A stretch of DNA of 64,000 nucleotides from an uncultured Lachnospiraceae bacterium. Lineage in GTDB: Bacteria > Bacillota > Clostridia > Lachnospirales > Lachnospiraceae. The notes beneath the pieces were generated by a model that was not told the DNA's origin, searched no databases, and saw only the letters and a list, made by a program, of their open reading frames with translations. Positions 35,706 through 44,590 of the stretch are shown here, piece after piece; positions within the stretch are counted from its first letter, which is position 1; every line of letters begins with the position of its first letter. The position numbers were made by a program, and so were the translations under genes. Location of the stretch: positions 54,220 to 118,219 of the forward strand of contig CANRBX010000005.1 in the NCBI GenBank assembly GCA_947628955.1, in the 5' to 3' direction.

Positions 35706-37364
35706 GTGAAAGAGAAAAAGAAGAGTGGAAATAATTTTTTAGTTCAGGGGTCGATTCTCGCGGCAGCGTCAATTATCGCCAAGATCATCGGTCTGATCTA
35801 CCGGATCCCGCTTCTCAACACACTGGGAAATGAAGGTATCAGCTATTATTCGACGGCAAATGAGATCTACGCGATCATTCTGATGATCTCCTGCTTCAAT
35901 CTGCCGCTTGCGATCTCCAAACTGGTGTCAGAGCGCGTCCACCGGGGAGAGTACCGCAATGCGCACAGGGTCTTCCTGTGCGCGGTGCGGTTTGCGCTGC
36001 TCTCGGGCGGTTCGCTCGCCCTTCTGACTTATATTTTTGCCGGCGTCATCACGAAGTACCTGATGTCCTACGAGCTGGCGAAATACAGTCTGCGCGTGCT
36101 CGCACCGGCCATTTTCATCTCGGCGATCATCGGCACCTTCCGCGGCTATTTCCAGGGCTATTCTACGATGGTCCCGACCGCGGTGTCCCAGGTGATCGAG
36201 CAGATCGCCAACGCGGTGATCACGCTGGTGTGCGCGAACGTGATGTTCTCCTACGGGATGTCGCTCGCGGCGAGTGAGGGAAATCCCTCCCTGGGGCCCG
36301 CCTGGGGCGCGGCCGGCGGAACGTTCGGCACCGTCGCAAGCATCACGATCGCTCTTGTCTTCATGATGTTCGTCTACACCGCGCAGAAGAGTACGCTGAT
36401 GCGCAACATACGGCGGGATCACAGCACGAAGCAGGAGCCTGCGGCCAGGATCTACCGCCTTCTTTTTCTGACGGTCCTGCCGGTCATCCTGAGCACGGTC
36501 GTCTATAATATCAGCAACGTCGTTGACCAGGGGATCTTCTTCAAGATCCTGAGCAGGCAGGGCTATACGGACGCGCAGTACGGGACGATCTGGGGCATCT
36601 ACTCCGGCCAGTTCCGCGTGCTCATGAATGTGCCGCTGGCGCTCGCGTCCTGCCTGGCGCCGTCGATCGTGCCGAGCCTGACGGCGGCGATGGCGACCCG
36701 CAACCGCGTGGAAGCGCGAAACAAGATCCGGATCTCGATCCGCTTTACGATGATCCTGACGATCCCGTGTGCGGCCGGGATGGCTGCGCTCGCGAAGCCG
36801 ATCATCACGATGCTCTTTACGCAGGAGAGCGGCGTGCCCCTGTCTGCGGGGATCATGCAGGCCGGCGCGCTGATGATCATTTTCTATGCGCTGTCGACGC
36901 TCACGACCGGGATCCTGCAGGGGCTCGGAAGGCTGAAGACCCCGCTGGTCAACTGCAGCATCTCCCTGGTCCTGCATTTTATCCTGCTGTACATCCTGCT
37001 GACCTCCGCAAATCTGAACATATATGCGGTCGTCTACGCAAATATCTTCTTTGCGGCTCTGATCTGCATCCTGAACGGAGCGGCGATCGCCCGCTGCATG
37101 AGCTACCGCCAGGAGTGGTACAGGACCTTTATCGTGCCGGCAATCGCCTCCATCATCATGGCGGCGGCCGTGTACATCGTCTATGCCGCCCTCAATACCT
37201 TCGCGGGGAACACGGTTTCCACCGTCCTGTCCGTGCTGGCCGGCATGGTGATCTACTGTATCGGGCTGGTGTCGTTCCGCGGGATCACGATAGACGAGCT
37301 GTCATCCTTCCCGAAGGGGCATCTGATCATCCGCCTGCTGCGGAAAATGGGACTGGCGCGCTAG
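35706..37364 (+). CDS. spoVB: SpoVB-like MOP/MATE-fold flippase
   Basis: A 552-residue polytopic membrane protein with about 14 helices, in the polysaccharide-export group of the MOP superfamily. The opening ILAAASIIAKIIGLIYRIPL and GNEGISYYSTANEIYAIILM match SpoVB/YtgP/MurJ-like lipid flippases, which move lipid-linked wall precursors and, in SpoVB, act in spore cortex synthesis. The GTG at 35706 has AGAGG six bases before it. A terminator follows. Whether it serves spores, vegetative wall or capsule cannot be told from sequence. Confidence 0.85.
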   Translation: MKEKKKSGNNFLVQGSILAAASIIAKIIGLIYRIPLLNTLGNEGISYYSTANEIYAIILMISCFNLPLAISKLVSERVHRGEYRNAHRVFLCAVRFALLSGGSLALLTYIFAGVITKYLMSYELAKYSLRVLAPAIFISAIIGTFRGYFQGYSTMVPTAVSQVIEQIANAVITLVCANVMFSYGMSLAASEGNPSLGPAWGAAGGTFGTVASITIALVFMMFVYTAQKSTLMRNIRRDHSTKQEPAARIYRLLFLTVLPVILSTVVYNISNVVDQGIFFKILSRQGYTDAQYGTIWGIYSGQFRVLMNVPLALASCLAPSIVPSLTAAMATRNRVEARNKIRISIRFTMILTIPCAAGMAALAKPIITMLFTQESGVPLSAGIMQAGALMIIFYALSTLTTGILQGLGRLKTPLVNCSISLVLHFILLYILLTSANLNIYAVVYANIFFAALICILNGAAIARCMSYRQEWYRTFIVPAIASIIMAAAVYIVYAALNTFAGNTVSTVLSVLAGMVIYCIGLVSFRGITIDELSSFPKGHLIIRLLRKMGLAR

Positions 37365-37417
37365 TGCGCCCGGCCGCGGGGATCCGCCGGTCAGGAAATA
37401 TATCATTCTGGTTTTAC

Positions 37418-37455
37418 CCGGTCAGACAGGACGCTGCGCTGCTGACCGGTTTTTT
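37418..37455 (+). terminator. Terminator after spoVB
   Basis: CCGGTCAG (37418-37425) pairs with CTGACCGG (37442-37449), followed by six T. A second CCGGTCAG at 37387-37394 could compete for the same 3' arm. It lies just before proB, but I see no T-box features. Confidence 0.75.
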
Positions 37456-37494
37456 AGGGAAATCTGAAACATCTGAGGAGTTGTTATAGCTGTT

Positions 37495-38337
37495 ATGAAT
37501 AGTCGTGAACGCCTGAAGCAGAAAAGGCGTGTTATCGTAAAAATAGGGAGCTCCTGCATCACACATGAGAAGACGGGAGCGCTGAACCTGACAAAGCTCG
37601 AGATTCTGGTGCGCGAGCTCTGTGATCTGAAAAACAGGGGCATGGATGTGATCCTGGTCTCATCCGGCGCGATCGCGGTCGGCCGCCAGGTGGTCGGCTT
37701 TCACCACCGCCCCAAAAATGTGGCTGAGAAGCAGGCCTGCGCGGCGATCGGACAGGCGCAGCTGATGATGATCTACCAGAAGCTTTTCAGCGAGTACGGC
37801 CATCAGGCCGCGCAGGTGCTGATGACGAAGAACACCATGATGGACCACCTAAGCCGCCTGAATGCGAGCAATACCTTTGAGGAACTGCTGGTTCTCGGCG
37901 CGGTCCCGATCGTAAATGAAAATGACACGGTCTCGACATATGAGATCCAGTTTGGCGACAACGACACGCTCTCGGCGCTCGTCGCGGCCCTGGTGGGCGC
38001 GGACATGCTGATCCTCCTGTCCGATATCGAGGGGCTCTACACCGACGATCCGCGCGAAAATCCTGAGGCGCAGTTCATCGACACGGTGGATGAGCTCGAC
38101 GACAGGCTGATGGGCATGGGGAAGGGCAGCGGCAGCGACGTCGGTACGGGCGGCATGGCGACGAAGCTCTCCGCGGCGCAGATCGCAACCGCCTCCGGCG
38201 CGGATATGGTGATCGCGAGCGGCGCCGATTTCCATGTGATCCACCGGATCCTGGACGGAGAGAGGATCGGAACGCTCTTTACCGGAAAGCAGAACGAAGA
38301 GTTTCATCTGATCGATATTCTGGCGGATGAGCTGTAG
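37495..38337 (+). CDS. proB: Glutamate 5-kinase, short form without PUA domain
   Basis: First enzyme of proline synthesis, making gamma-glutamyl phosphate. The 280 residues cover only the amino-acid-kinase fold; the C-terminal PUA domain of longer ProB proteins is absent, as in many Clostridia. Motifs include VIVKIGSSCIT at the start, VSSGAIAVGRQ, the glutamate-binding VNENDTVSTYEIQFGDNDTL and ADMLILLSDIEGLYTDDPR, and GTGGMATKLSAA. GAGGAG lies 14 bases before the ATG, rather far. The next enzyme, ProA, is two genes downstream. Confidence 0.94.
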   Translation: MNSRERLKQKRRVIVKIGSSCITHEKTGALNLTKLEILVRELCDLKNRGMDVILVSSGAIAVGRQVVGFHHRPKNVAEKQACAAIGQAQLMMIYQKLFSEYGHQAAQVLMTKNTMMDHLSRLNASNTFEELLVLGAVPIVNENDTVSTYEIQFGDNDTLSALVAALVGADMLILLSDIEGLYTDDPRENPEAQFIDTVDELDDRLMGMGKGSGSDVGTGGMATKLSAAQIATASGADMVIASGADFHVIHRILDGERIGTLFTGKQNEEFHLIDILADEL

Positions 38338-38375
38338 CGTGAAAAACAATACCTTCATTACAGGAGAGAGACTGC

Positions 38376-38594
38376 ATGAATGACAGGAAGCTTCAGAGAA
38401 TCAACGAGCTGGCCAGAAAGTCCAAGGCGGAGGGCCTGACCGAATCTGAGAAAAAGGAGCAGGCAGACCTGCGCAGAGAATACATCGAGGCGATCCGCAG
38501 GAACCTGCGCGGACAGCTCGACAACATTGATATCCTTACAAAAGAAGGAAAAATTGAGAATCTGGGTGAGAAATATGGAAAAAAAGGACATTAG
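38376..38594 (+). CDS. DUF896 family protein (YnzC/YneA-operon type)
   Basis: A 72-residue helical, highly charged protein. [20 protein letters not shown] and [15 protein letters not shown] are the DUF896 signature, and DILTKEG closes the core. Members are small two-helix proteins; Bacillus YnzC is linked to the SOS-regulated yneA locus, but no general role is settled. It lies 38 bases after proB and overlaps the following gene by 20 bases. Confidence 0.92.
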   Translation: MNDRKLQRINELARKSKAEGLTESEKKEQADLRREYIEAIRRNLRGQLDNIDILTKEGKIENLGEKYGKKGH

Positions 38595-40374
38595 AGCGCT
38601 TGTGGCTGCCCTCAGGAGACAGTCTGAGCCCGCAGAGCTGGAGGAAAAGAGCCGGATCATCTGTGACCGCATTATGGAGACGGAGGCCTTTCAGAAGGCA
38701 GAGGCCGTCTTTGTCTACATGGACTGCCGCGGCGAGGTCTCAACGGAGCCGCTGATCGAGGCGGCCTGGAGGCTTGGGAAAAAGGTCGCGGCTCCCAGGG
38801 TGGAGGGGGACGGGATGTCCTTCTATTATATCTGCTCCTATGAGGACCTGGAGACAGGCAGCTTCGGGATCCGGGAGCCCGGCGCGCAGGCGCGGCCGGC
38901 GTCCGAAGAGGACGCGCTTCTGATCGTTCCCGGCGTCGGCTTTGACGCGAAGCGCCGCCGCTGCGGCCACGGAAAAGGATTTTACGACCGGTATCTGGCC
39001 TCCCACACGCGGCATACAACGATCGCCGCGGCATTTGAGTTTCAGATGGCAGACGAGGTGCCGTGCCGGGAGCACGACATTCTTCCGCAGTATCTGGTCA
39101 CGGAGGATCGCTTCTTCGCGGATCCGGACGTGCTCCTTGACGCGATCGGGAAAAGCGCGCGCGAGGTGGAGCCTGTGCTGCGAAAGCTGTCCACGGACGC
39201 CAAAAACACCGCGCTTTTGCGCGCCGCAGACGCGCTCATCTCACACAGCGCACAGATCCTGGAGGCGAACCGGAAGGATATCCGGCGTGCGCGCGAAAAC
39301 CATATGCCGGAGGGCCTGGTGGACCGCCTCATGCTGAACGAAAGCCGCATCAGCGGCATGGCGGAGGGACTGCGCCAGATCGCGCAGCTGGACGACCCGA
39401 TCGGCGAGACGGATCACATGAAAAAGCGCCCGAACGGCCTGCTGATCGGCCGCAGGCGCGTGCCTCTCGGCGTCATCGGCATCATATACGAATCGCGGCC
39501 CAACGTGACCGCAGACGCGTTCGGCCTGTGCTTCAAGACAGGAAACGCCGTGATCCTCAAGGGCGGCAGCGACGCGATCCACTCCAACGCGGAGATCGTG
39601 CGCGTGCTGTGCGGCACCCTCGAAGAATGCGGCATCCCGCGCAGCGCCCTGCAGCTGATCCGGGTGACAGACCGGGAGACGACCTCCCGATTCATGCGCC
39701 TGAAGCAGTACGTGGACGTGCTGATCCCGCGCGGAGGCGCGGGGCTGATCCGTGCGGTCGTCGAAAACAGCACGATCCCGGTGATCGAGACAGGCACCGG
39801 CAACTGCCATATCTTCGTCGATGAGTCCGCGGACCTGGACATGGCGGTCAATATCATCAACAACGCGAAAACACAGCGCATCGGCGTATGCAATGCCTGC
39901 GAGTCCATCGTCGTGCACGAGAAGATCGAGCGGGAGCTCCTGGCCGCGCTGAAAAAGCGCCTCGACGAGCACCATGTGGAGCTGCGCTGCGATGCGCAGG
40001 CGCTCTCCTGCATCGAGGGAGGCGTCCCGGCGTCGGAGGAAGACTGGGGCCGGGAGTACCTGGATTACATCCTCTCGGTCAAAACGGTGTCCTCCCTGGA
40101 CGAGGCGATCGCACACATCAACCGCTACAATACCGGGCACTCCGAATCGATCATCACGCAGAATTACGCGAACGCGATGCGCTTTCTGGATGAGGTGGAC
40201 GCGGCGGCTGTCTACGTCAACGCCTCGACCCGCTTCACGGACGGCTTCGAGTTCGGCTTCGGGGCGGAGATCGGCATCAGCACGCAGAAGCTGCACGCGC
40301 GCGGCCCGATGGGTCTCGAGGCCCTGACGACGACAAAATACATCATATTCGGCAGCGGACAGGTGAGAGAATAA
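38575..40374 (+). CDS. proA: Fusion: 5-formyltetrahydrofolate cyclo-ligase + glutamate-5-semialdehyde dehydrogenase (ProA)
   Basis: One uninterrupted frame of 599 residues joins two enzymes. Residues ~4-182 are a 5-formyl-THF cyclo-ligase (YgfA/MTHFS) domain with [25 protein letters not shown] and the ATP loop [11 protein letters not shown]. Residues ~187-599 are a full Pro[41 protein letters not shown], and catalytic Cys439 in [10 protein letters not shown]. The ATG at 38575 overlaps the DUF896 gene. No stop, ribosome site with close start, or gap separates the halves; a GTG at 39130 is the only nearby internal start and is 20 bases from a GGAGG. ProA here completes the step after proB. Confidence 0.92.
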   Translation: MEKKDIRALVAALRRQSEPAELEEKSRIICDRIMETEAFQKAEAVFVYMDCRGEVSTEPLIEAAWRLGKKVAAPRVEGDGMSFYYICSYEDLETGSFGIREPGAQARPASEEDALLIVPGVGFDAKRRRCGHGKGFYDRYLASHTRHTTIAAAFEFQMADEVPCREHDILPQYLVTEDRFFADPDVLLDAIGKSAREVEPVLRKLSTDAKNTALLRAADALISHSAQILEANRKDIRRARENHMPEGLVDRLMLNESRISGMAEGLRQIAQLDDPIGETDHMKKRPNGLLIGRRRVPLGVIGIIYESRPNVTADAFGLCFKTGNAVILKGGSDAIHSNAEIVRVLCGTLEECGIPRSALQLIRVTDRETTSRFMRLKQYVDVLIPRGGAGLIRAVVENSTIPVIETGTGNCHIFVDESADLDMAVNIINNAKTQRIGVCNACESIVVHEKIERELLAALKKRLDEHHVELRCDAQALSCIEGGVPASEEDWGREYLDYILSVKTVSSLDEAIAHINRYNTGHSESIITQNYANAMRFLDEVDAAAVYVNASTRFTDGFEFGFGAEIGISTQKLHARGPMGLEALTTTKYIIFGSGQVRE

Positions 40375-40394
40375 AAAAGAAAGGTCATTCAGTG

Positions 40395-41870
40395 ATGCAG
40401 ATGGAAAACCATACAGACAGGACAGACCTGAATCTGCCGGCCCCGCTTCGGGAGCCGGAGCGCCAGTATTACTTCATCGCAAAATGCCGGCAGTGGGTAC
40501 AGAAATTCGAGGCAGAGCACGGGCGCCGGCCGACCGCCTGCGTGTTCAATATGGGCTGCCAGATGAACGCCCGCGACTCGGAGAAGCTGCGCGGCATCCT
40601 GGAGGCCGCGGGATACGCGCTTTCCGACGACGAGGCCTCTGATTTCGTGATCTACAATACCTGCACGGTGCGCGAGAACGCGAACCAGAAGGTATACGGA
40701 CATCTCGGCCGGATATCCGGCCTGAAAAAGAAAAATCCGCAGATGATGACGGCGCTGTGCGGGTGTATGATGCAGGAGCCCGAGGAAGTCGAAAAGATCC
40801 GGAAGAGCTACCGTTTTGTGAACCTGGTCTTCGGCACGCACAACATCTACAAATTTGCAGAGCTGCTCGCGGCGGCGCAGGAGTCTGACCGCATGATCAT
40901 TGACGTCTGGAAGGATACGGACCAGATTGTCGAGGACCTGCCGGCCGAGCGCACATATTCCTTCAAATCCGGCGTAAACATCATGTTTGGCTGCAACAAT
41001 TTCTGCAGCTACTGTATCGTGCCCTATGTGAGAGGGCGGGAGAGAAGCCGCCGCCCGGAGGATATCCTGGCGGAGATCCGGGCGCTTGTGAAGGACGGCG
41101 TCCGGGAGGTCATGCTGCTCGGGCAGAATGTCAATTCCTACGGAAAAAATCTGGAGGAGCCCGTCACGTTCGCGCAGCTTCTGCAGCGCGTGGAGCAGAT
41201 CGGGGGGCTGGAGCGGATCCGCTTCATGACGTCCCACCCGAAGGATCTCTCCGACGAGCTGATCGAGGTCATGAAGCACTCCGAAAAGATCTGCAGGCAC
41301 CTGCACCTCCCCCTGCAGTCAGGCAGCACCGCCATCCTGAAGAGGATGAACCGGAAATATACGAAGGAGCAGTATCTTGCGCTCGCGGACAGACTGCGCG
41401 CGCAGATGCCGGATCTTTCGATCACGACAGACATCATCGTGGGATTTCCGGGGGAGACGGAGGAGGATTTCCGGGAGACGCTGGATGTGGTGCGCCGCGT
41501 CCGCTTTGACAGCGCGTTCACATTCATCTACTCGAAGAGAAGCGGCACGCCGGCCGCGGTCATGGAGGACCAGGTGCCGGAGAACATCGTAAAGGACCGC
41601 TTTAACCGCCTGCTTGCGCTCGTGCAGGAGATCTCGCAGGAGATGGCGAAGCGCGTGGAGGGACAGACGCTGCCGGTGCTGGTGGAATCTGTCAACGAGC
41701 AGGACGCCGCCCTGGTCACGGGACGGCTCAACAACAATCTCCTCGTGCATTTTCCGGGCGGGCCGGAGCTGATCGGAAGGATCGTGAACGTCCATCTGAC
41801 GGAGTGCAGAGGATTCTACTATCTGGGAACAGCGGACTGCGGCGGCCGCAGGCAGCCGGACAGTCCGTAA
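40395..41870 (+). CDS. miaB: tRNA-2-methylthio-N6-dimethylallyladenosine synthase
   Basis: Radical-SAM methylthiotransferase that adds a methylthio group to i6A37 in tRNA. The order is the MTTase domain with cluster cysteines (FNMGCQMN, YNTCTVRENA, LCGCM), the radical-SAM site CNNFCSYC (Cys200, 204, 207), then a TRAM RNA-binding tail (GQTLPVLVE). The 491-residue length includes an extended N-terminus of about 45 residues before the first domain. A GTG three bases upstream is an alternative start. Its substrate is made by MiaA, encoded 5 kb downstream in the same direction. Confidence 0.95.
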   Translation: MQMENHTDRTDLNLPAPLREPERQYYFIAKCRQWVQKFEAEHGRRPTACVFNMGCQMNARDSEKLRGILEAAGYALSDDEASDFVIYNTCTVRENANQKVYGHLGRISGLKKKNPQMMTALCGCMMQEPEEVEKIRKSYRFVNLVFGTHNIYKFAELLAAAQESDRMIIDVWKDTDQIVEDLPAERTYSFKSGVNIMFGCNNFCSYCIVPYVRGRERSRRPEDILAEIRALVKDGVREVMLLGQNVNSYGKNLEEPVTFAQLLQRVEQIGGLERIRFMTSHPKDLSDELIEVMKHSEKICRHLHLPLQSGSTAILKRMNRKYTKEQYLALADRLRAQMPDLSITTDIIVGFPGETEEDFRETLDVVRRVRFDSAFTFIYSKRSGTPAAVMEDQVPENIVKDRFNRLLALVQEISQEMAKRVEGQTLPVLVESVNEQDAALVTGRLNNNLLVHFPGGPELIGRIVNVHLTECRGFYYLGTADCGGRRQPDSP

Positions 41871-41929
41871 CATACATACATTCATATATTCAGTTTCAGT
41901 TTTATTCAGTTTTCTGGGGGAAATGCGGC

Positions 41930-44584
41930 ATGGCACAACTGACACCAATGATGCAGCAGTACATTCTGACAAAGGAGCAGTACAGCGACTGTATCCTTTT
42001 CTACCGTCTCGGCGATTTTTACGAGATGTTTTTTGACGATGCGCTGACTGCGTCAAAGGAGCTTGAGATCACGCTGACGGGGAAGGACTGCGGCCAGGAG
42101 GAGCGCGCGCCGATGTGCGGCGTCCCGTATCACGCGGTCGACAGCTATCTGAACAAACTGGTCTCAAAAGGCTACAAGGTCGCGATCTGCGAGCAGGTGG
42201 AGGATCCGAAGCTCGCCAAGGGGATCGTGAAGCGCGAGGTGATCCGCGTCGTGACCCCCGGGACAAACCTGGATGCGCAGGCGCTCGACGAGACGCGCAA
42301 CAATTACCTGATGTGCATCGTGTACACGGCAGACCGCTACGGAGTCTCCGTGGCGGATATCTCCACGGGCGAATACCTTGTGACAGAGATCGACGACGAG
42401 CGCAGGCTGCTCGATGAGGTCACCCGCTTTTCTCCGTCGGAGATCATCTGCAACCACCCCTTTTATGTCAGCGGGGTGGACATCGAGGACATGAAAAGCC
42501 GCCTGGGGATCACGGTGTTCTCACTGGATTCCTGGTACTTTGACGACAGCCTCTGCGCGCGCGTGCTGACGGAGCATTTTCATGTGTCCGCGCTCGGCGG
42601 GCTCGGCCTCTCCGACTACAACTGCGGAGTGATCGCGGCCGGGGCCCTTCTGAAGTACCTGATGGAGACGCAGAAGACCTCCATCGCGAACCTCACAAGG
42701 CTCGTGCCGTACGCGATCGGAAAGTACATGATCCTCGACACCTCCACGAGGCGCAATCTGGAGCTGTGCGAGACGCTGCGCGAGAAGAACAAGAAGGGCT
42801 CCCTTCTGTGGGTGCTGGACAAGACAAAGACGGCCATGGGCGCGAGGCTGCTGCGGAAATTCGTGGAGCAGCCGCTGATCGACGCGAAGGAGATCCAGGC
42901 GCGGCTCGACGCGGTCGATGAGCTGAAGAACAACGCGATCACGCGGGAAGAGCTGCGGGAATACCTGAATCCGGTCTATGACCTGGAGCGCCTGATCAGC
43001 CGCATCAGCTATCAGACGGCCAATCCGCGCGACATGATCGCGTTTAAGACCTCCCTCTCCATGCTCCCGCACATCAAATATCTCATGAAGAGCCTGGAGG
43101 CCTCCCTTCTGAAGGAGCTGGAGGCGCAGATGGACGAGCTTGCTGACCTGCACGAGCTGATCGAATCATCGATCGTCGAGGAACCGCCCGTCGGGATCCG
43201 CGACGGCGGGATCATAAAAGAGGGCTACAATGAAGAAGTGGACCGGCTTCGCAGCGCCAAGAGCGACGGGAAAAACTGGCTCGCGCAGCTCGAGGCGAAG
43301 GAGCGCGAGAAGACCGGCATCCGCAACCTGAAGGTCAAATACAACAAGGTCTTCGGCTACTATCTCGAGGTGACAAATTCCTACCGGGACATGGTTCCGG
43401 ATTATTACATGAGGAAGCAGACGCTCGCGAACGCGGAGCGCTACATCACGCCGGAGCTCAAGGAGCTCGAGGACATGATCCTCGGCGCGGAAGACCGGCT
43501 GTATTCGCTGGAGTACGGGCTGTATCTGGAGATCCGCAGCCGTGTCGCGGAAGAGATCGTGCGCATCCAGGAGACGGCAAAGGCGGTGGCCGGGATCGAT
43601 GTGTTTGCCTCGCTTGCGCTTGTCGCGGAGCGGGGAAATTACGTGAAGCCGGTCGTCAATGAAAAGGGAGTCATCGATATCAAGAGCGGCCGCCACCCGG
43701 TGGTCGAGAAGATGATCCCGAACGACATGTTTATCGCAAACGATACGTATCTGGACAATTCCAGGAGCCGTGTCTCGATCATCACCGGGCCGAACATGGC
43801 CGGAAAGTCCACCTACATGCGCCAGACGGCCCTGATCGTGCTGATGGCGCAGATCGGAAGCTTTGTGCCGGCCGCGAGTGCGAAGATCGGGCTGGTAGAC
43901 CGCATCTTTACGCGGGTAGGCGCTTCTGACGACCTGGCGAGCGGGCAGAGCACGTTCATGGTGGAGATGACCGAGGTGGCCAATATCCTGCGCAACGCGA
44001 CGCGCAGCAGCCTGCTGATCCTCGATGAGATCGGGCGCGGCACCAGCACCTTCGACGGGCTGAGCATCGCCTGGGCCGTCGTGGAGCACATCAGCAACAC
44101 GAAGCTGCTGGGGGCGAAGACGCTGTTCGCGACGCATTACCACGAGCTGACGGAGCTCGAGGGCAAGCTGACCGGGATCAACAATTACTGCATCGCGGTC
44201 AAGGAGCAGGGCGACGACATTGTCTTCCTGCGGAAGATCATCCGCGGCGGGGCGGATAAAAGCTACGGGATCCAGGTGGCCAAGCTGGCCGGCGTCCCGG
44301 ACAGCGTGATCGAGCGTGCGAAGGAGCTCGCGGAGGAGCTGACGAACGCGGACATCACGGTGCATGTGCAGGCGCCGGACACGGACGACTCCGCCAGAAA
44401 GAAGTCCAGGCCGAAGAAATACGACCAGGTCGATCTCGAGCAGATGTCGCTGTTTGACACGGTCAGCGATTCCGACGTACTGAAAGAGCTGCAGGAGATC
44501 GACGTCTCGAACCTGACGCCGGTCGACGCGCTGAACACGATCTACCGGCTGCAGAACAGGCTGAAAAACCGCTGGGAGGCGTAA
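41930..44584 (+). CDS. mutS: DNA mismatch repair protein MutS
   Basis: Mismatch-recognition ATPase of 884 residues. The N-terminal mismatch domain begins with MAQLTPMMQQYILTKEQYSD and has the wedge motif FYRLGDFYEMF (the Phe-x-Glu pair). The P-loop is GPNMAGKS at 620-627, followed by the ATPase motifs FMVEMTEVANIL and LILDEIGRGTSTFDG. A C-terminal dimer/beta-clamp region ends the protein. The ATG at 41930 has GGGGGAAA upstream and matches the family start; the longer open frame overlaps miaB. mutL follows after six bases. Confidence 0.97.
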   Translation: MAQLTPMMQQYILTKEQYSDCILFYRLGDFYEMFFDDALTASKELEITLTGKDCGQEERAPMCGVPYHAVDSYLNKLVSKGYKVAICEQVEDPKLAKGIVKREVIRVVTPGTNLDAQALDETRNNYLMCIVYTADRYGVSVADISTGEYLVTEIDDERRLLDEVTRFSPSEIICNHPFYVSGVDIEDMKSRLGITVFSLDSWYFDDSLCARVLTEHFHVSALGGLGLSDYNCGVIAAGALLKYLMETQKTSIANLTRLVPYAIGKYMILDTSTRRNLELCETLREKNKKGSLLWVLDKTKTAMGARLLRKFVEQPLIDAKEIQARLDAVDELKNNAITREELREYLNPVYDLERLISRISYQTANPRDMIAFKTSLSMLPHIKYLMKSLEASLLKELEAQMDELADLHELIESSIVEEPPVGIRDGGIIKEGYNEEVDRLRSAKSDGKNWLAQLEAKEREKTGIRNLKVKYNKVFGYYLEVTNSYRDMVPDYYMRKQTLANAERYITPELKELEDMILGAEDRLYSLEYGLYLEIRSRVAEEIVRIQETAKAVAGIDVFASLALVAERGNYVKPVVNEKGVIDIKSGRHPVVEKMIPNDMFIANDTYLDNSRSRVSIITGPNMAGKSTYMRQTALIVLMAQIGSFVPAASAKIGLVDRIFTRVGASDDLASGQSTFMVEMTEVANILRNATRSSLLILDEIGRGTSTFDGLSIAWAVVEHISNTKLLGAKTLFATHYHELTELEGKLTGINNYCIAVKEQGDDIVFLRKIIRGGADKSYGIQVAKLAGVPDSVIERAKELAEELTNADITVHVQAPDTDDSARKKSRPKKYDQVDLEQMSLFDTVSDSDVLKELQEIDVSNLTPVDALNTIYRLQNRLKNRWEA

Positions 44585-44590
44585 AATATC

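Noticed and set aside
37380..37494. Proline T-box leader before proB
   Set aside because: There is a simple terminator with a duplicated 5' arm, but no specifier loop, no T-box core sequence, and too little length.
39105..39132. Internal start separating the cyclo-ligase and ProA halves
   Set aside because: A GGAGG occurs, but the only in-frame start nearby (GTG 39130) is 20 bases away, too far for normal initiation, and the frame is continuous.
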